Under the pieces are notes generated by a model. That model saw only the letters and a program-made list of their open reading frames with translations, was not told the origin of the DNA and did not search any database. Source: an uncultured bacterium (lineage in GTDB: Bacteria > Hydrogenedentota > Hydrogenedentia > Hydrogenedentales > CAILVY01). Taken from it: a stretch of 64,000 bases of DNA. The stretch lies in NCBI GenBank assembly GCA_937951485.1, contig CALEDJ010000034.1, forward strand, positions 1-64,000. The letters are read 5' to 3'. Of this stretch, positions 1 to 7,570 are shown one piece after another. Position 1 is the first letter of the stretch. Each line of letters begins with the position of its first letter. The position numbers and the translations under genes were made by a program.

Positions 1-129
1 GAAGGTGAAGGGGAAGGCGAGGGCGAGGGCGAAGGTGAAGGGGAAGGCGAGGGCGAGGGCGAAGGGGAAGGCGAGGGTGAAGGGGAAGGCGAGGGCGAGG
101 GCGAAGGGGAAGGGGAAGGGGAAGGGGAA
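1..129 (+). repeat. Hexanucleotide repeat coding a Gly-Glu linker
   Basis: Tandem 6-mers of the form GA(A/G)GG(N), about 21 units, encode alternating Glu-Gly. The same linker type recurs at 8296-8368, 25855-25926 and 26371-26438. Length variation by slippage would stay in frame because the unit is two codons. Confidence 0.95.
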
Positions 130-1581
130 CCGGAATGCCGCCTGAAAAGTGTCGCTTTTATCCAGCCTGTGGACAATATGGTGATTGTGCTACCGGACAA
201 TGCCGTATCAGTCCCTTTTATCCTTATGGCGGAACCGAATTGCCCCGACGATACTGCATGGATCGAATACTATCTTAACGATGTTTTCATCGTGCGTTTG
301 TTCGAGGCGCCTTATGCGGCCCATCTCCCGGACATTTCCACGTTGGATAGGGGCATGTACCATCTCATGGTGAAGGCGGGGGGCTTGGGCGCGGGGGCGG
401 TGGAATGCGCCGCAGAGGTTTTGTTTGAACTGCGCACCGCCCCGCCGGGCGCGGACGCGGACGGCAACGGCCTTCCGGATGATCCGTTGGCGGTGCTGCC
501 GCCGGAGCGCGGGCTGTGGGTCAGTTCCGGCACGGATGCCAACACGGAACTGATTTTCCACACCCACGCGCTGACATGGCGAGATTCCAAGGGTGCCGAT
601 ACTGCCTCTCCGATCATGGCGCTTGCCGGCGCGCATGCGCCGCTGGCGCATGTACTGGTCGCCGCAGACAAAGACTTGCTGCTGCCCGGTGAAACGGGTC
701 TGCTCGCGGTCAGCCTCGCGCCGGACCCGGTCACCTTGGTCGGCGCCGACATCGCGGCGCAATTGGCGCCGCTTCCGGAAGGTGAGGTGGTCTTCCAGGG
801 ACAATATGCTGCCGTAGGCATCCTTGTTTCCGAACAACCGGGCGAATACAGAATGCCGGACCCGGCGCGCATCGCTTCGTGGCCTGTGCGGGTCACGTTC
901 GAGGGAGCGCACCCGCCGGACAGCGTGCCGGTCTCGATTTATGGGCATCCGGCGCATCTCGTGCAGGATGCATCCGGCGCGGTGGTCTTGGAAACTCCCG
1001 GCGGCGCGTGGTCCTCCGAAATCGCGGTCAACCAGAAGATTACGGAAAACCGTATCGCGGGGGAACTCACCCGTCCGGCGCTGATCGCACCGCTGGCGAC
1101 GCCGTTCGACGCGACGGTGATCCGGGTTACGCCGGGCAGCCTTGATTTTGGGATTGCAACGCGCGGTCGGCGTGCACGCGGATGCTTCACCGTCACCAAT
1201 GTCGGCTATGGCGTGCTTACAGGGCGCGTCACCATGCCGCCGCCTTTCGGCATCGTGCGCGGCGGGCGCTACGCGCTCGGTCCCGGCGAAAGCCAGCGTG
1301 TCGTCATCCAGATTATGGACATGCCGCCCGGCCGCTACGAAGGCATCGCGGGCTTCACCGGCGGCGGCGGGGCCAACCGCGACATGCGCGTCGTTATCGT
1401 GGAAAAGACTGAAAACGCGCTGGGCTGCGGCGCAGCACCACGCTCGCGCGGCCGCAAAGGCGATGCGCTGACATTCATGGGAATGCTGGGTGCGCTTTCC
1501 CTGGCCGCGCGCAGGGCGGCGCGGGGCGCTTCTCCTCGAACCAAGGCCGGACGTCTGACAAACACATCGCGACATTGCTAA
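1..1581 (+). CDS. Secreted Gly-Glu-linker protein, C-terminal part (5' end outside window)
   Basis: The frame is open from base 1, so the gene starts upstream. The first ~43 residues are pure Gly-Glu alternation, as in linkers of other secreted proteins of this window. After the linker comes a Cys-containing segment, then an Asp-rich turn reading ADADGNGLPDD that resembles a dockerin/thrombospondin-3 calcium loop. Around residues 375-460 (LDFGIATRGRRARGCFTVTN) there is a beta-rich region like the ASH/abnormal-spindle Ig folds. The tail has a Gly-Cys-Gly motif, a short hydrophobic stretch and several Arg, which looks like a MYXO-CTERM-type sorting tail, although about 20 polar residues follow it. 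Catalytic function cannot be assigned. It is probably a cell-surface or exported protein. Confidence 0.75.
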   Translation, partial: EGEGEGEGEGEGEGEGEGEGEGEGEGEGEGEGEGEGEGEGEGEPECRLKSVAFIQPVDNMVIVLPDNAVSVPFILMAEPNCPDDTAWIEYYLNDVFIVRLFEAPYAAHLPDISTLDRGMYHLMVKAGGLGAGAVECAAEVLFELRTAPPGADADGNGLPDDPLAVLPPERGLWVSSGTDANTELIFHTHALTWRDSKGADTASPIMALAGAHAPLAHVLVAADKDLLLPGETGLLAVSLAPDPVTLVGADIAAQLAPLPEGEVVFQGQYAAVGILVSEQPGEYRMPDPARIASWPVRVTFEGAHPPDSVPVSIYGHPAHLVQDASGAVVLETPGGAWSSEIAVNQKITENRIAGELTRPALIAPLATPFDATVIRVTPGSLDFGIATRGRRARGCFTVTNVGYGVLTGRVTMPPPFGIVRGGRYALGPGESQRVVIQIMDMPPGRYEGIAGFTGGGGANRDMRVVIVEKTENALGCGAAPRSRGRKGDALTFMGMLGALSLAARRAARGASPRTKAGRLTNTSRHC

Positions 1582-1622
1582 AATGCTTTTGATCTCCGGC
1601 AGAGGGTTGAGGATAACGGATA

Positions 1623-2144
1623 ATGGATTACGCGATCGTGGTTTCATTCTACTATCTATGCATTTTGTTGTTACAGTTGCCGTGGTGGCTGACATTGGCG
1701 GCGGCGATGCGCCGGTTTCGAAGCAAGGGCGGTCGGATCCGGCGCATGCAGGTGGAAGGCGCGGCGCTTATCGTCGTGGGCTATTTCGCCAAGTGGGTGG
1801 TATATGACGTCAACTTCGGCCCGGACCGCCTGGAAGTCACGTCGTGGTCGCCCTGGTTCAGCCGGGGTGAAATCGGCGTGCTGCTCATCGGCCTGCTGCT
1901 GCTTGGGCTGGGCTTTTTCCTGGAGCGGCGTCCACGGCCCGGCGTGACGCCCTGGCCCGCCACGGTGAAAAACGTATGCATAGCCGCGATATTATCGGGG
2001 TTGGTGCTGGCGACGGTGGCGTGGATTCTGAGCACCTATGCGTGGCTTGGTCTCCCATACGGCCTGCCCCGCATCATCTTTACGCTGGGCTGTTATCCGT
2101 TCTGCATCGGCTATTACATGTGGAGCAAGGGCTGGTGGCGTTGA
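1623..2144 (+). CDS. Small integral membrane protein, unknown function
   Basis: A 173-residue protein with about four hydrophobic segments: residues ~5-22, ~60-75 (weaker), ~82-98 and ~118-165 (two adjacent spans). Basic residues (RRFRSKGGRIRR) lie after the first span. The start has an upstream AGGA at a usable distance. It lies 34 bases before the HisG-like gene on the same strand, so the two may be co-transcribed. No family is recognised. It could be a small accessory or stress membrane protein. Confidence 0.65.
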   Translation: MDYAIVVSFYYLCILLLQLPWWLTLAAAMRRFRSKGGRIRRMQVEGAALIVVGYFAKWVVYDVNFGPDRLEVTSWSPWFSRGEIGVLLIGLLLLGLGFFLERRPRPGVTPWPATVKNVCIAAILSGLVLATVAWILSTYAWLGLPYGLPRIIFTLGCYPFCIGYYMWSKGWWR

Positions 2145-2178
2145 CGGAGCCGGCCGCAACCACTGAAACGAAGGCGCT

Positions 2179-3228
2179 ATGAACACGGAAAAACTCATTA
2201 TCGGTATGCCCGCCGGCTCGCTGGCGGACCCCAAGCGCGGGGGCAACCTCGTGGACCTGCTCAAAGCGGCGGGATTTCCCGCGCAGGGCTATGATCAGGG
2301 CGGCCCGACCCGATTCCCGCTCAACACGGCCCTGGTCGGCTGGGATGGGCGTCCCCAGGAATTCGGCGCGCAACTTGCCCTGAACGAGATTGACGTCGCC
2401 ATCGGCGGCGATGACTGGATTCGCGAGCGCATCCTGGAATTCCAGTACGAATACAAGCAGGAGGTCGTTCTTCAGCGGGTAATGCACCTTGGTCGCGGTT
2501 CAGTACGTTTGGTCATAGTCGCGCGGCCTGTCGCGGCAGGCCTTGTCTTCGACGAGTGGCTCGGGAACCTGCTCAATGAAAAGCCGCTGCTCTCGATGGT
2601 CTCCGAGATGCCCTATCTCGCCCTGGAATGGTTCCAGAAGAAAATTGCCGCGCTGGGGTTCGCCGCGTCGCATGGCGCGTGGGCGGTGCAGAAATACCGG
2701 ATGCCGCCCAGAATCGAACGCGGGCTTGTCATCTACGAATCCTGGGGCAAGACCGAAGCCAAGGTGGTGCAGGGCGCGGTGGATTTCGGCCTCGAAATCA
2801 CGCAATCTGGCAGCGCCATCCGCAATTACGGCCTGCAAATCGTGGACGAAGTCATGCAGTCGCAAAGCGGCATCTGGGTGAATCCGCGCATCAAGGACAA
2901 TCCTGAAAAACGCGAACTCGCCCGCATGTTTCTGCTCAACTGCTATGGCGCGGTCTTCGCCGAGAACAAGACACTCCTGTTCTTTAACGCGCGCAACGAA
3001 CAGGTGCCCGAAATCCTGCGCTATCTCCGGGAGAACCGCCTCTTTGGCGATGAGCCGACCATGAATGCGGGGCCAACCTATACCGAGTTCAGCATCCAAA
3101 CCGAAATGGGCGACCCCGAACTGCCCATCGCCCGCGTGCGCTATGAACTCGCCCGCCTCGGCGCCACCCACATCGAAACCGTACCGCTCGACTCCTGCAT
3201 CCCCGGATGGAATGCCGTCGAATTTTGA
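2179..3228 (+). CDS. HisG-family (ATP phosphoribosyltransferase-like) protein
   Basis: A 349-residue protein with the overall order of HisG. The N-terminus reads LIIGMPAGSL, like the opening beta strand of HisG. A DVAIGGDDWI segment corresponds to the 'DLGITGxD' region. GAVDFGLEITQSGSAIRNYG matches the PRPP-binding segment 'DLVETGxTLRxxGL'. The C-terminus ends in LARLGATHIETVPLDSCIPGW, like the regulatory HisG_C domain. The protein is longer than usual HisG (~290) and diverged, and no other his genes are nearby. It could be authentic HisG or a relative with another substrate. The preceding small membrane gene is 34 bases upstream. Confidence 0.7.
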   Translation: MNTEKLIIGMPAGSLADPKRGGNLVDLLKAAGFPAQGYDQGGPTRFPLNTALVGWDGRPQEFGAQLALNEIDVAIGGDDWIRERILEFQYEYKQEVVLQRVMHLGRGSVRLVIVARPVAAGLVFDEWLGNLLNEKPLLSMVSEMPYLALEWFQKKIAALGFAASHGAWAVQKYRMPPRIERGLVIYESWGKTEAKVVQGAVDFGLEITQSGSAIRNYGLQIVDEVMQSQSGIWVNPRIKDNPEKRELARMFLLNCYGAVFAENKTLLFFNARNEQVPEILRYLRENRLFGDEPTMNAGPTYTEFSIQTEMGDPELPIARVRYELARLGATHIETVPLDSCIPGWNAVEF

Positions 3229-3345
3229 GTGCGGAATGCGCAGGGCGGAGGGCGGAGGCCGGAGGGAGAACGTTGAATATAAGTTGCTCCAGTACTGTCC
3301 AAAATATTCTCAGCGTCGAGAATAGCCTTCGATCAGATTGGCCTT

Positions 3346-3731
3346 CCCCCTCACCCCACCCCTCTCCCAAAGGGAGAGGGAGCAAGAGCATGCCGCAGGT
3401 GGCGCGGCAGACGCCTTCTCCCGCTGGGAGAGGGAATAACGGCATACCTCAGGTTGCGCGGCAGACGCCCTCGCCCGCTGGGAGAGGGAGCCACAGCATG
3501 CAATTCGACCATGCGCTGCTTCACCCGCCCCACCCCCTCTCCCAAAGGGAGAGGGAGCAACAGCATGCCGCAGGTTGCGCGGCAGACGCCTTCTCCCCCT
3601 GGGAGAGGGAATAACGGCATACCTCAGGTTGCGCGGCAGACGCCTTCTCCCGCTGGGAGAGGGAATAACGGCATACCTCAGGTTGCGCGGCAAACGCCCT
3701 CTCCCTCTGGGAGAGGGGTGGGGTGAGGGGG
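3346..3731 (+). repeat. Composite repeat island: 54-bp repeats between perfect 23-bp inverted ends
   Basis: Positions 3346-3368 and 3709-3731 are perfect inverted repeats (23 bp, CCCCCTCACCCCACCC plus CTCTCCC). Between them a unit containing GCGCGGCAGACGCC recurs at 3402, 3456, 3577, 3631 and 3685. The period is 54 bp, broken once by a CCATGCGCTGCTTCACC-type spacer around 3500-3540. Each unit carries a small palindrome of the type CTCTCCC...GGGAGAG. All six frames are open through it only because of the biased composition. It looks like a stack of REP/MITE-type intergenic elements, not a gene. Confidence 0.9.
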
Positions 3732-3968
3732 AACAAAACAGGACCCCTTGGTACACGGGTCAATGATGCCTCAGGAATCCCACGGGGAGATTTGTGTATG
3801 GGACAAGCCAGCCCCATCATCTTGATTCAACAGGATTTTCCAAGGGTTTTGGGCATGGTCTTTCATTTTCTTAATAATCTGTTTTGGACAACACTGAAGT
3901 TGCTCTGCTCTTGAAACTGTTTTCATTTATTGGCGCATATGCCAGCGGTTTCCCCTATTCTACCTTCC

Positions 3969-4036
3969 TTCCCCACTCGCCACTCCGCATTCCCCATTCC
4001 GCACTGTCCATTCCGCATTCCGCATTCCGCATTCAG
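3969..4036. repeat. Short degenerate repeats of ATTCCGC type
   Basis: Near-tandem copies of a 7-8 base unit (CATTCCGC / CATTCCC) lie directly downstream of the anti-sigma gene. A mirror version (GTGCGGAATGCGC) sits just after the HisG-like gene at 3229-3241, so the two flank the repeat island. The rest of 3229-4037 shows no gene. Confidence 0.6.
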
Positions 4037-4037
4037 A

Positions 4038-4547
4038 TCACGCGTTGGCTGCAGGGCCGGCATGACCTGATGATGGTTGATTGTGCCGCGCCAGGCGTTG
4101 CATCGTATCCCGATATTCCGCGTCCAGGCGCTCCTGGTAGTCGTCCTCCACCTGTTCGGTGCGCGATACAAAGGGTTGGCGGGCGACAGTGTATGCGGCA
4201 TGACAATAGCGCACCGCGCCGGCGGCGCCGCCGGTGATCATCATCAGCATCAATGCGACCGCAAAGCGCGGAATGGCCCCTTGCACCTTCAGGTGCGGGA
4301 GGAATGCTCTCACTTCATCGAGGGGCACTATTTCCGCCATGCGGGCGCGGAGCGCCGCAAAGGGGTAAGGTGTTTCAGGATACGCCAGGGCGTCCCGGCA
4401 TTCCGCGTCAAAAGCGCGCAGGGATTCCAGTGCCTCCCGGCATTCCAGGCAGGACGCCAGGTGCTGTTCGGCGGCCGTTCGCGCTCCGGGGGACAGGTCG
4501 CCGTCCAGATACGCCACAAATTTTCTTTGCATGCGTCTGCAATCCAT
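4038..4547 (-). CDS. Zinc-finger anti-sigma factor (membrane anchored)
   Basis: A 169-residue protein. It begins MDCRRMQRKFVAYLDGDLSP and carries the ZAS signature H-x3-C-x2-C (HLASCLEC) at about residues 29-36. A single hydrophobic span lies near residues 93-113, followed by a charged extracytoplasmic tail. The start at 4547 is preceded by AGGAGG (4555-4560) that overlaps the stop of the sigma gene, so the two are translationally close. It is expected to hold the ECF sigma factor at the membrane until a signal releases it. The longer upstream open frame was rejected because it lacks this ribosome site. Confidence 0.85.
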   Translation of the reverse strand: MDCRRMQRKFVAYLDGDLSPGARTAAEQHLASCLECREALESLRAFDAECRDALAYPETPYPFAALRARMAEIVPLDEVRAFLPHLKVQGAIPRFAVALMLMMITGGAAGAVRYCHAAYTVARQPFVSRTEQVEDDYQERLDAEYRDTMQRLARHNQPSSGHAGPAANA

Positions 4548-4558
4548 AATGACGCCTC

Positions 4559-5167
4559 CTATAGGCAGCGGTCCGCGCGCGTGGCGAAGACCGATGACAA
4601 CAAATGTCTCACTTTCTTGATCGCCAGAATTTTCCTGGAACGAACCGTGTTTACGGGACAATCCAATGCAGCGGCGATGTCCTCCAGGGACAACCCATCC
4701 AAAGCGCGCATGACGAAAACCATACGCTGCTCTTCAGGCAGGTTCTCCAACGCCAGAAGAATGGCCTCGGCGGCTTCCCGGCGCGCCGCACAGGCGTCCG
4801 GCGCGCGCACGGGGTCGTCTGCAAATTCCCACGCGGTCTGCGCGGTATCCACGCATTGCGGGGAACGGCGCGCCGTGCGCCGCGATTCCAGCCAGATCAT
4901 CCGCGCAATGCCGAAGAGATAGCCGACGAAGGACCCGGTGGCGCGGTAGCGCCGCCGCACCTTCCAGGCCCGCAAGAAGGTCTCCTGGCACAGGTCAGCC
5001 GCCGCCTGGGCATTGCCGCACATGCCATAGAAAAAACCCAGCACCCGGCGCTGATAGCGTCGGTGCAGTTCTTCAAACGCGCCCGCGTCGTCCGCGCGCA
5101 CCTGCAGCATGAGCGCAATGTCCGGGGAACTGTCCCGCACTTCCATGGTCTCGTCGCCCTTCTGCAT
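4559..5167 (-). CDS. RNA polymerase sigma factor, ECF (RpoE-like) family
   Basis: A 202-residue ECF sigma factor. Region 2 is seen in FEELHRRYQRRVLGFFYGMC and ADLCQETFLRAWK (residues ~32-70). Region 4 is the helix-turn-helix LENLPEEQRMVFVMRALDGL with SLEDIAAALDCPVNTVRSR (residues ~140-185). The partner anti-sigma gene follows directly. The start is ambiguous between 5167 and an internal ATG at 5146, and neither has a strong ribosome site. The target regulon is not visible here. Confidence 0.88.
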   Translation of the reverse strand: MQKGDETMEVRDSSPDIALMLQVRADDAGAFEELHRRYQRRVLGFFYGMCGNAQAAADLCQETFLRAWKVRRRYRATGSFVGYLFGIARMIWLESRRTARRSPQCVDTAQTAWEFADDPVRAPDACAARREAAEAILLALENLPEEQRMVFVMRALDGLSLEDIAAALDCPVNTVRSRKILAIKKVRHLLSSVFATRADRCL

Positions 5168-5242
5168 GGATTATGACCACTCTCGCACAAAACGATCAAA
5201 GTGCAGGCTCTTGCAAAACCTTTTGTTATCCACGGTAGCGCG

Positions 5243-5303
5243 GACATCCTGCCCGTGTTTCACAGGCGAGACGCCCATGCCAGGGGAGGCAGGAGCATCA
5301 ATG
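5243..5303. repeat. Dispersed intergenic repeat (CATCCTGCCCGTG...GCGAGACGCCCATGC type)
   Basis: The segment ACATCCTGCCCGTG followed by GGCGAGACGCCCATGC also occurs in near-identical form at 27096-27139, and a shorter part at about 11622-11642. The gap 5168-5401 holds this repeat and no supported gene. Confidence 0.7.
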
Positions 5304-5401
5304 TCGAGCATTTTTTCCAGCGGTCCCTTTGACCTGCTTCGCCGGAAGCCGATACAATACGGGACCGGCTGTTATTGGGGTCATTACGCGAAAGGAGGCA
5401 C

Positions 5402-6658
5402 ATGCTGGAGGTTCAGGGATTCCACGGACTGCGCTTCGACCCGGACAAAACGGGGACGCTGGACCATGTCATCACGCCCCCCTATGACGTGATCAGCCCG
5501 GAACAACGCGCCGCGCTGGCAGCGCAGAGCCAGTATAACATGGTGCACCTGATTCTGCCGGAAGAGCGGGAGGGCCTGTCCCGCTATGAGGTGGCGGCCC
5601 GGTTGCTGGAGGCGTGGCTGGCGGAAGGGGTAATTCGAAAAGATGCCGCCCCATCATTTTATCTTCTGCGCCAGCGCTATACGGACCTCTATGGTGCGAC
5701 GCAGACACGATGCGGCTTTTTCGGCCTGCTCCGGCTCCCAGAGGAAGGGGAACGGTTCATTCTCGGTCATGAGCGCACCTTCGAGAAGCCGGTCGAAGAC
5801 CGGCTGCGGCTCACCCAGGCGACCCGGGCGAATCTGGGGCCGGTCTTTTCGCTCTATGCCGACCCGACCCGCGAATTGGAATGGTTCTACCGCCCGATGA
5901 AAGAACGCGGGCCGGATGCGACAGCGCGCACCATGGACGGGGTGCGTCAGGAACTGTGGCGCGTCCCGCACGACCCGCGCGTCTCGGAGTTTCTTCAGGA
6001 CCAGACGCTTTACATTGCCGACGGGCATCACCGGTTCCGCACCGCCTTGCTTTACCGCGACCAGATGCGCGCAGCCGCCAAACCACAGGGAACGCAACCC
6101 TGGGATTTCGTGCTCATGGGCTTCGTCTCGCTGCACGATCCCGGCCTGAAAATCTATCCGGCGCACCGGGTGATCGAACGCCTCGACGATTTCGACCCGG
6201 ACACCCTGCTGCGCGATTTGAAACGCTATTTCGAAATTGCTCCCGTAGAGGGCAACCTTGCCATCCAGGTGCGACGGTCCCGCGCCCGCTGCGCCATCGG
6301 CGTCTGCATCGCCGGGCGCGGCGAGTTCCTGTTGCGCCTGCGCGACGGCGACCGCACGGAATTGCTCGGCGACGACCATGGCCCGGCCTGGCGCGACCTG
6401 GACGTGGCCGTGCTCCATCGCGGCATTCTGGAGCGCATCCTGAAGATTCCGGAGGGCGCGGAGTTTCTCTATGAGACCGATGCCGCCCGCGCCATGGCGA
6501 TGCCCCGCGAAGGCCGCGCCGTCCTCGCATTCATCCTGCGCGCCACGCGCCCGGACCAAATCTGCGCCTGCGCCGAGGCCGGTGAGGCCATGCCGCAAAA
6601 ATCCACCTACTTCTTCCCGAAACTCCCCAGCGGCGCCGTCATCTATCGGCTGGTGTAA
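5402..6658 (+). CDS. DUF1015 family protein
   Basis: A 418-residue protein that matches the DUF1015 family by its N-terminal FHGLRFDPDKTGTLDHVITPPYDVI, the conserved YNMVHLILPE stretch, and the signature DGHHRFRTALLYRD around residues 205-220. The family is widespread in anaerobes and its biochemical role is unknown. A role in amino-acid or one-carbon metabolism has been suggested from gene neighbourhoods. The start at 5402 is chosen because AAAGGAGG lies 4-5 bases upstream. The cyclase-family gene follows after 29 bases on the same strand. Confidence 0.9.
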   Translation: MLEVQGFHGLRFDPDKTGTLDHVITPPYDVISPEQRAALAAQSQYNMVHLILPEEREGLSRYEVAARLLEAWLAEGVIRKDAAPSFYLLRQRYTDLYGATQTRCGFFGLLRLPEEGERFILGHERTFEKPVEDRLRLTQATRANLGPVFSLYADPTRELEWFYRPMKERGPDATARTMDGVRQELWRVPHDPRVSEFLQDQTLYIADGHHRFRTALLYRDQMRAAAKPQGTQPWDFVLMGFVSLHDPGLKIYPAHRVIERLDDFDPDTLLRDLKRYFEIAPVEGNLAIQVRRSRARCAIGVCIAGRGEFLLRLRDGDRTELLGDDHGPAWRDLDVAVLHRGILERILKIPEGAEFLYETDAARAMAMPREGRAVLAFILRATRPDQICACAEAGEAMPQKSTYFFPKLPSGAVIYRLV

Positions 6659-6687
6659 GGGGCGCAAGGACAGCAAGGACAACACAT

Positions 6688-7305
6688 ATGACCTGGCATG
6701 ATGTGAGTACTCCCCTGCATGCAGACATCACGGTATGGCCGGACGACCCGCCTTTTGAGATGACCCCCGCACAACGCATCGCTTCGGGCGCGGGGTGCAA
6801 CACATCGCTGTTGCGCCTCTCCACGCACACGGGCACGCATTGCGATGCGCCGTGGCATTTCGAGGAGGACGGTCCCCGTCTGCATGAGGTGAACCCGGAC
6901 ATTTTCTTCGGCGAGGCGCTGCTGATTGACCTGCCGGATGTGGAGGTCATCAGGGCGGCAGACCTGACCGCGGATCGGTTGCCCGCGCGCGTGCTCTTCA
7001 AGACGCGCAATTCGGACCATCCCGCCGATGCGCCCTTCCGCAAGGATTACGTGGCGTTGGCCGCCGACGCGGCGGCGCGCCTGGCCGACGATGGCGTCCG
7101 GCTCGTGGGGATTGACGGCCCTTCCATCGCGCCCTATAGGCAGCCGGGGCAGGATACGCACCACATACTCCTACGGCGCGGGGTCTTTGTGGTGGAAGGG
7201 CTGCGACTGGCCGGGTTTGCGGGGGGCGTTTACGAATTTGTCGTGCTGCCGCTGCCCCTGTTCAATGCAGACGGCGCGCCGTGCCGCGCATTCTTGGGTC
7301 GCTGA
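6688..7305 (+). CDS. Cyclase-family / arylformamidase-like hydrolase
   Basis: A 205-residue protein with the cyclase-family metal motif HTGTHCDAPWHF (residues ~48-59), typical of kynurenine formamidase-like enzymes that use Zn or Mn to hydrolyse amides or esters. The family also includes isatin hydrolase and polyketide cyclases. The C-terminal GGVYEFVVLPLPLFNADGAPCRA is also typical. No tryptophan-degradation genes are near, so the substrate is open. It is probably co-transcribed with the DUF1015 gene. Confidence 0.85.
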   Translation: MTWHDVSTPLHADITVWPDDPPFEMTPAQRIASGAGCNTSLLRLSTHTGTHCDAPWHFEEDGPRLHEVNPDIFFGEALLIDLPDVEVIRAADLTADRLPARVLFKTRNSDHPADAPFRKDYVALAADAAARLADDGVRLVGIDGPSIAPYRQPGQDTHHILLRRGVFVVEGLRLAGFAGGVYEFVVLPLPLFNADGAPCRAFLGR

Positions 7306-7511
7306 GGCGTTCCGATCAGAACCGACCGAGTACAGCGCCCAATGGATTTGGCGGAACGACGTGAATTGTCCGTGGAGGCTCCGCCGGGGGATGTTATCCA
7401 ATACGAACACACCTGACATTTTGCATTCATTTCCTGACATATGAATGGCGGGCGTGATTTCACGCGCAGGCGACATTCTATTACACGATGCGACGAAGAA
7501 TCTATGCATAA

Positions 7512-7542
7512 GAAAAGGCCGCCGGGAATTTCCCCGGCGGCC
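7512..7542 (-). terminator. Rho-independent terminator of the lectin-domain gene
   Basis: A perfect 10-bp GC stem (7517-7526 with 7533-7542), a 6-base loop, then TTTTC on the minus strand. It lies 28 bases after the stop of the 7571-9625 gene. Confidence 0.85.
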
Positions 7543-7570
7543 GTTGTGTCACCGCTTATCAGTAACGGGA

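Noticed and set aside
208-1695. 495-residue minus-strand open frame opposite the first gene
   Set aside because: Arg/His-rich composition without motifs. It lies opposite the partial secreted-protein gene, whose frame carries the linker and tail.
3402-3700. CRISPR-like array (regular 54-bp spacing)
   Set aside because: The repeated part extends through the whole unit with no variable spacers, units are palindromic, and no cas genes are present.
3310-3756. Several open frames with repeated peptide PLPLGEG/PSPSGRG
   Set aside because: They are translations of the intergenic repeat island in every frame, with no ribosome site.
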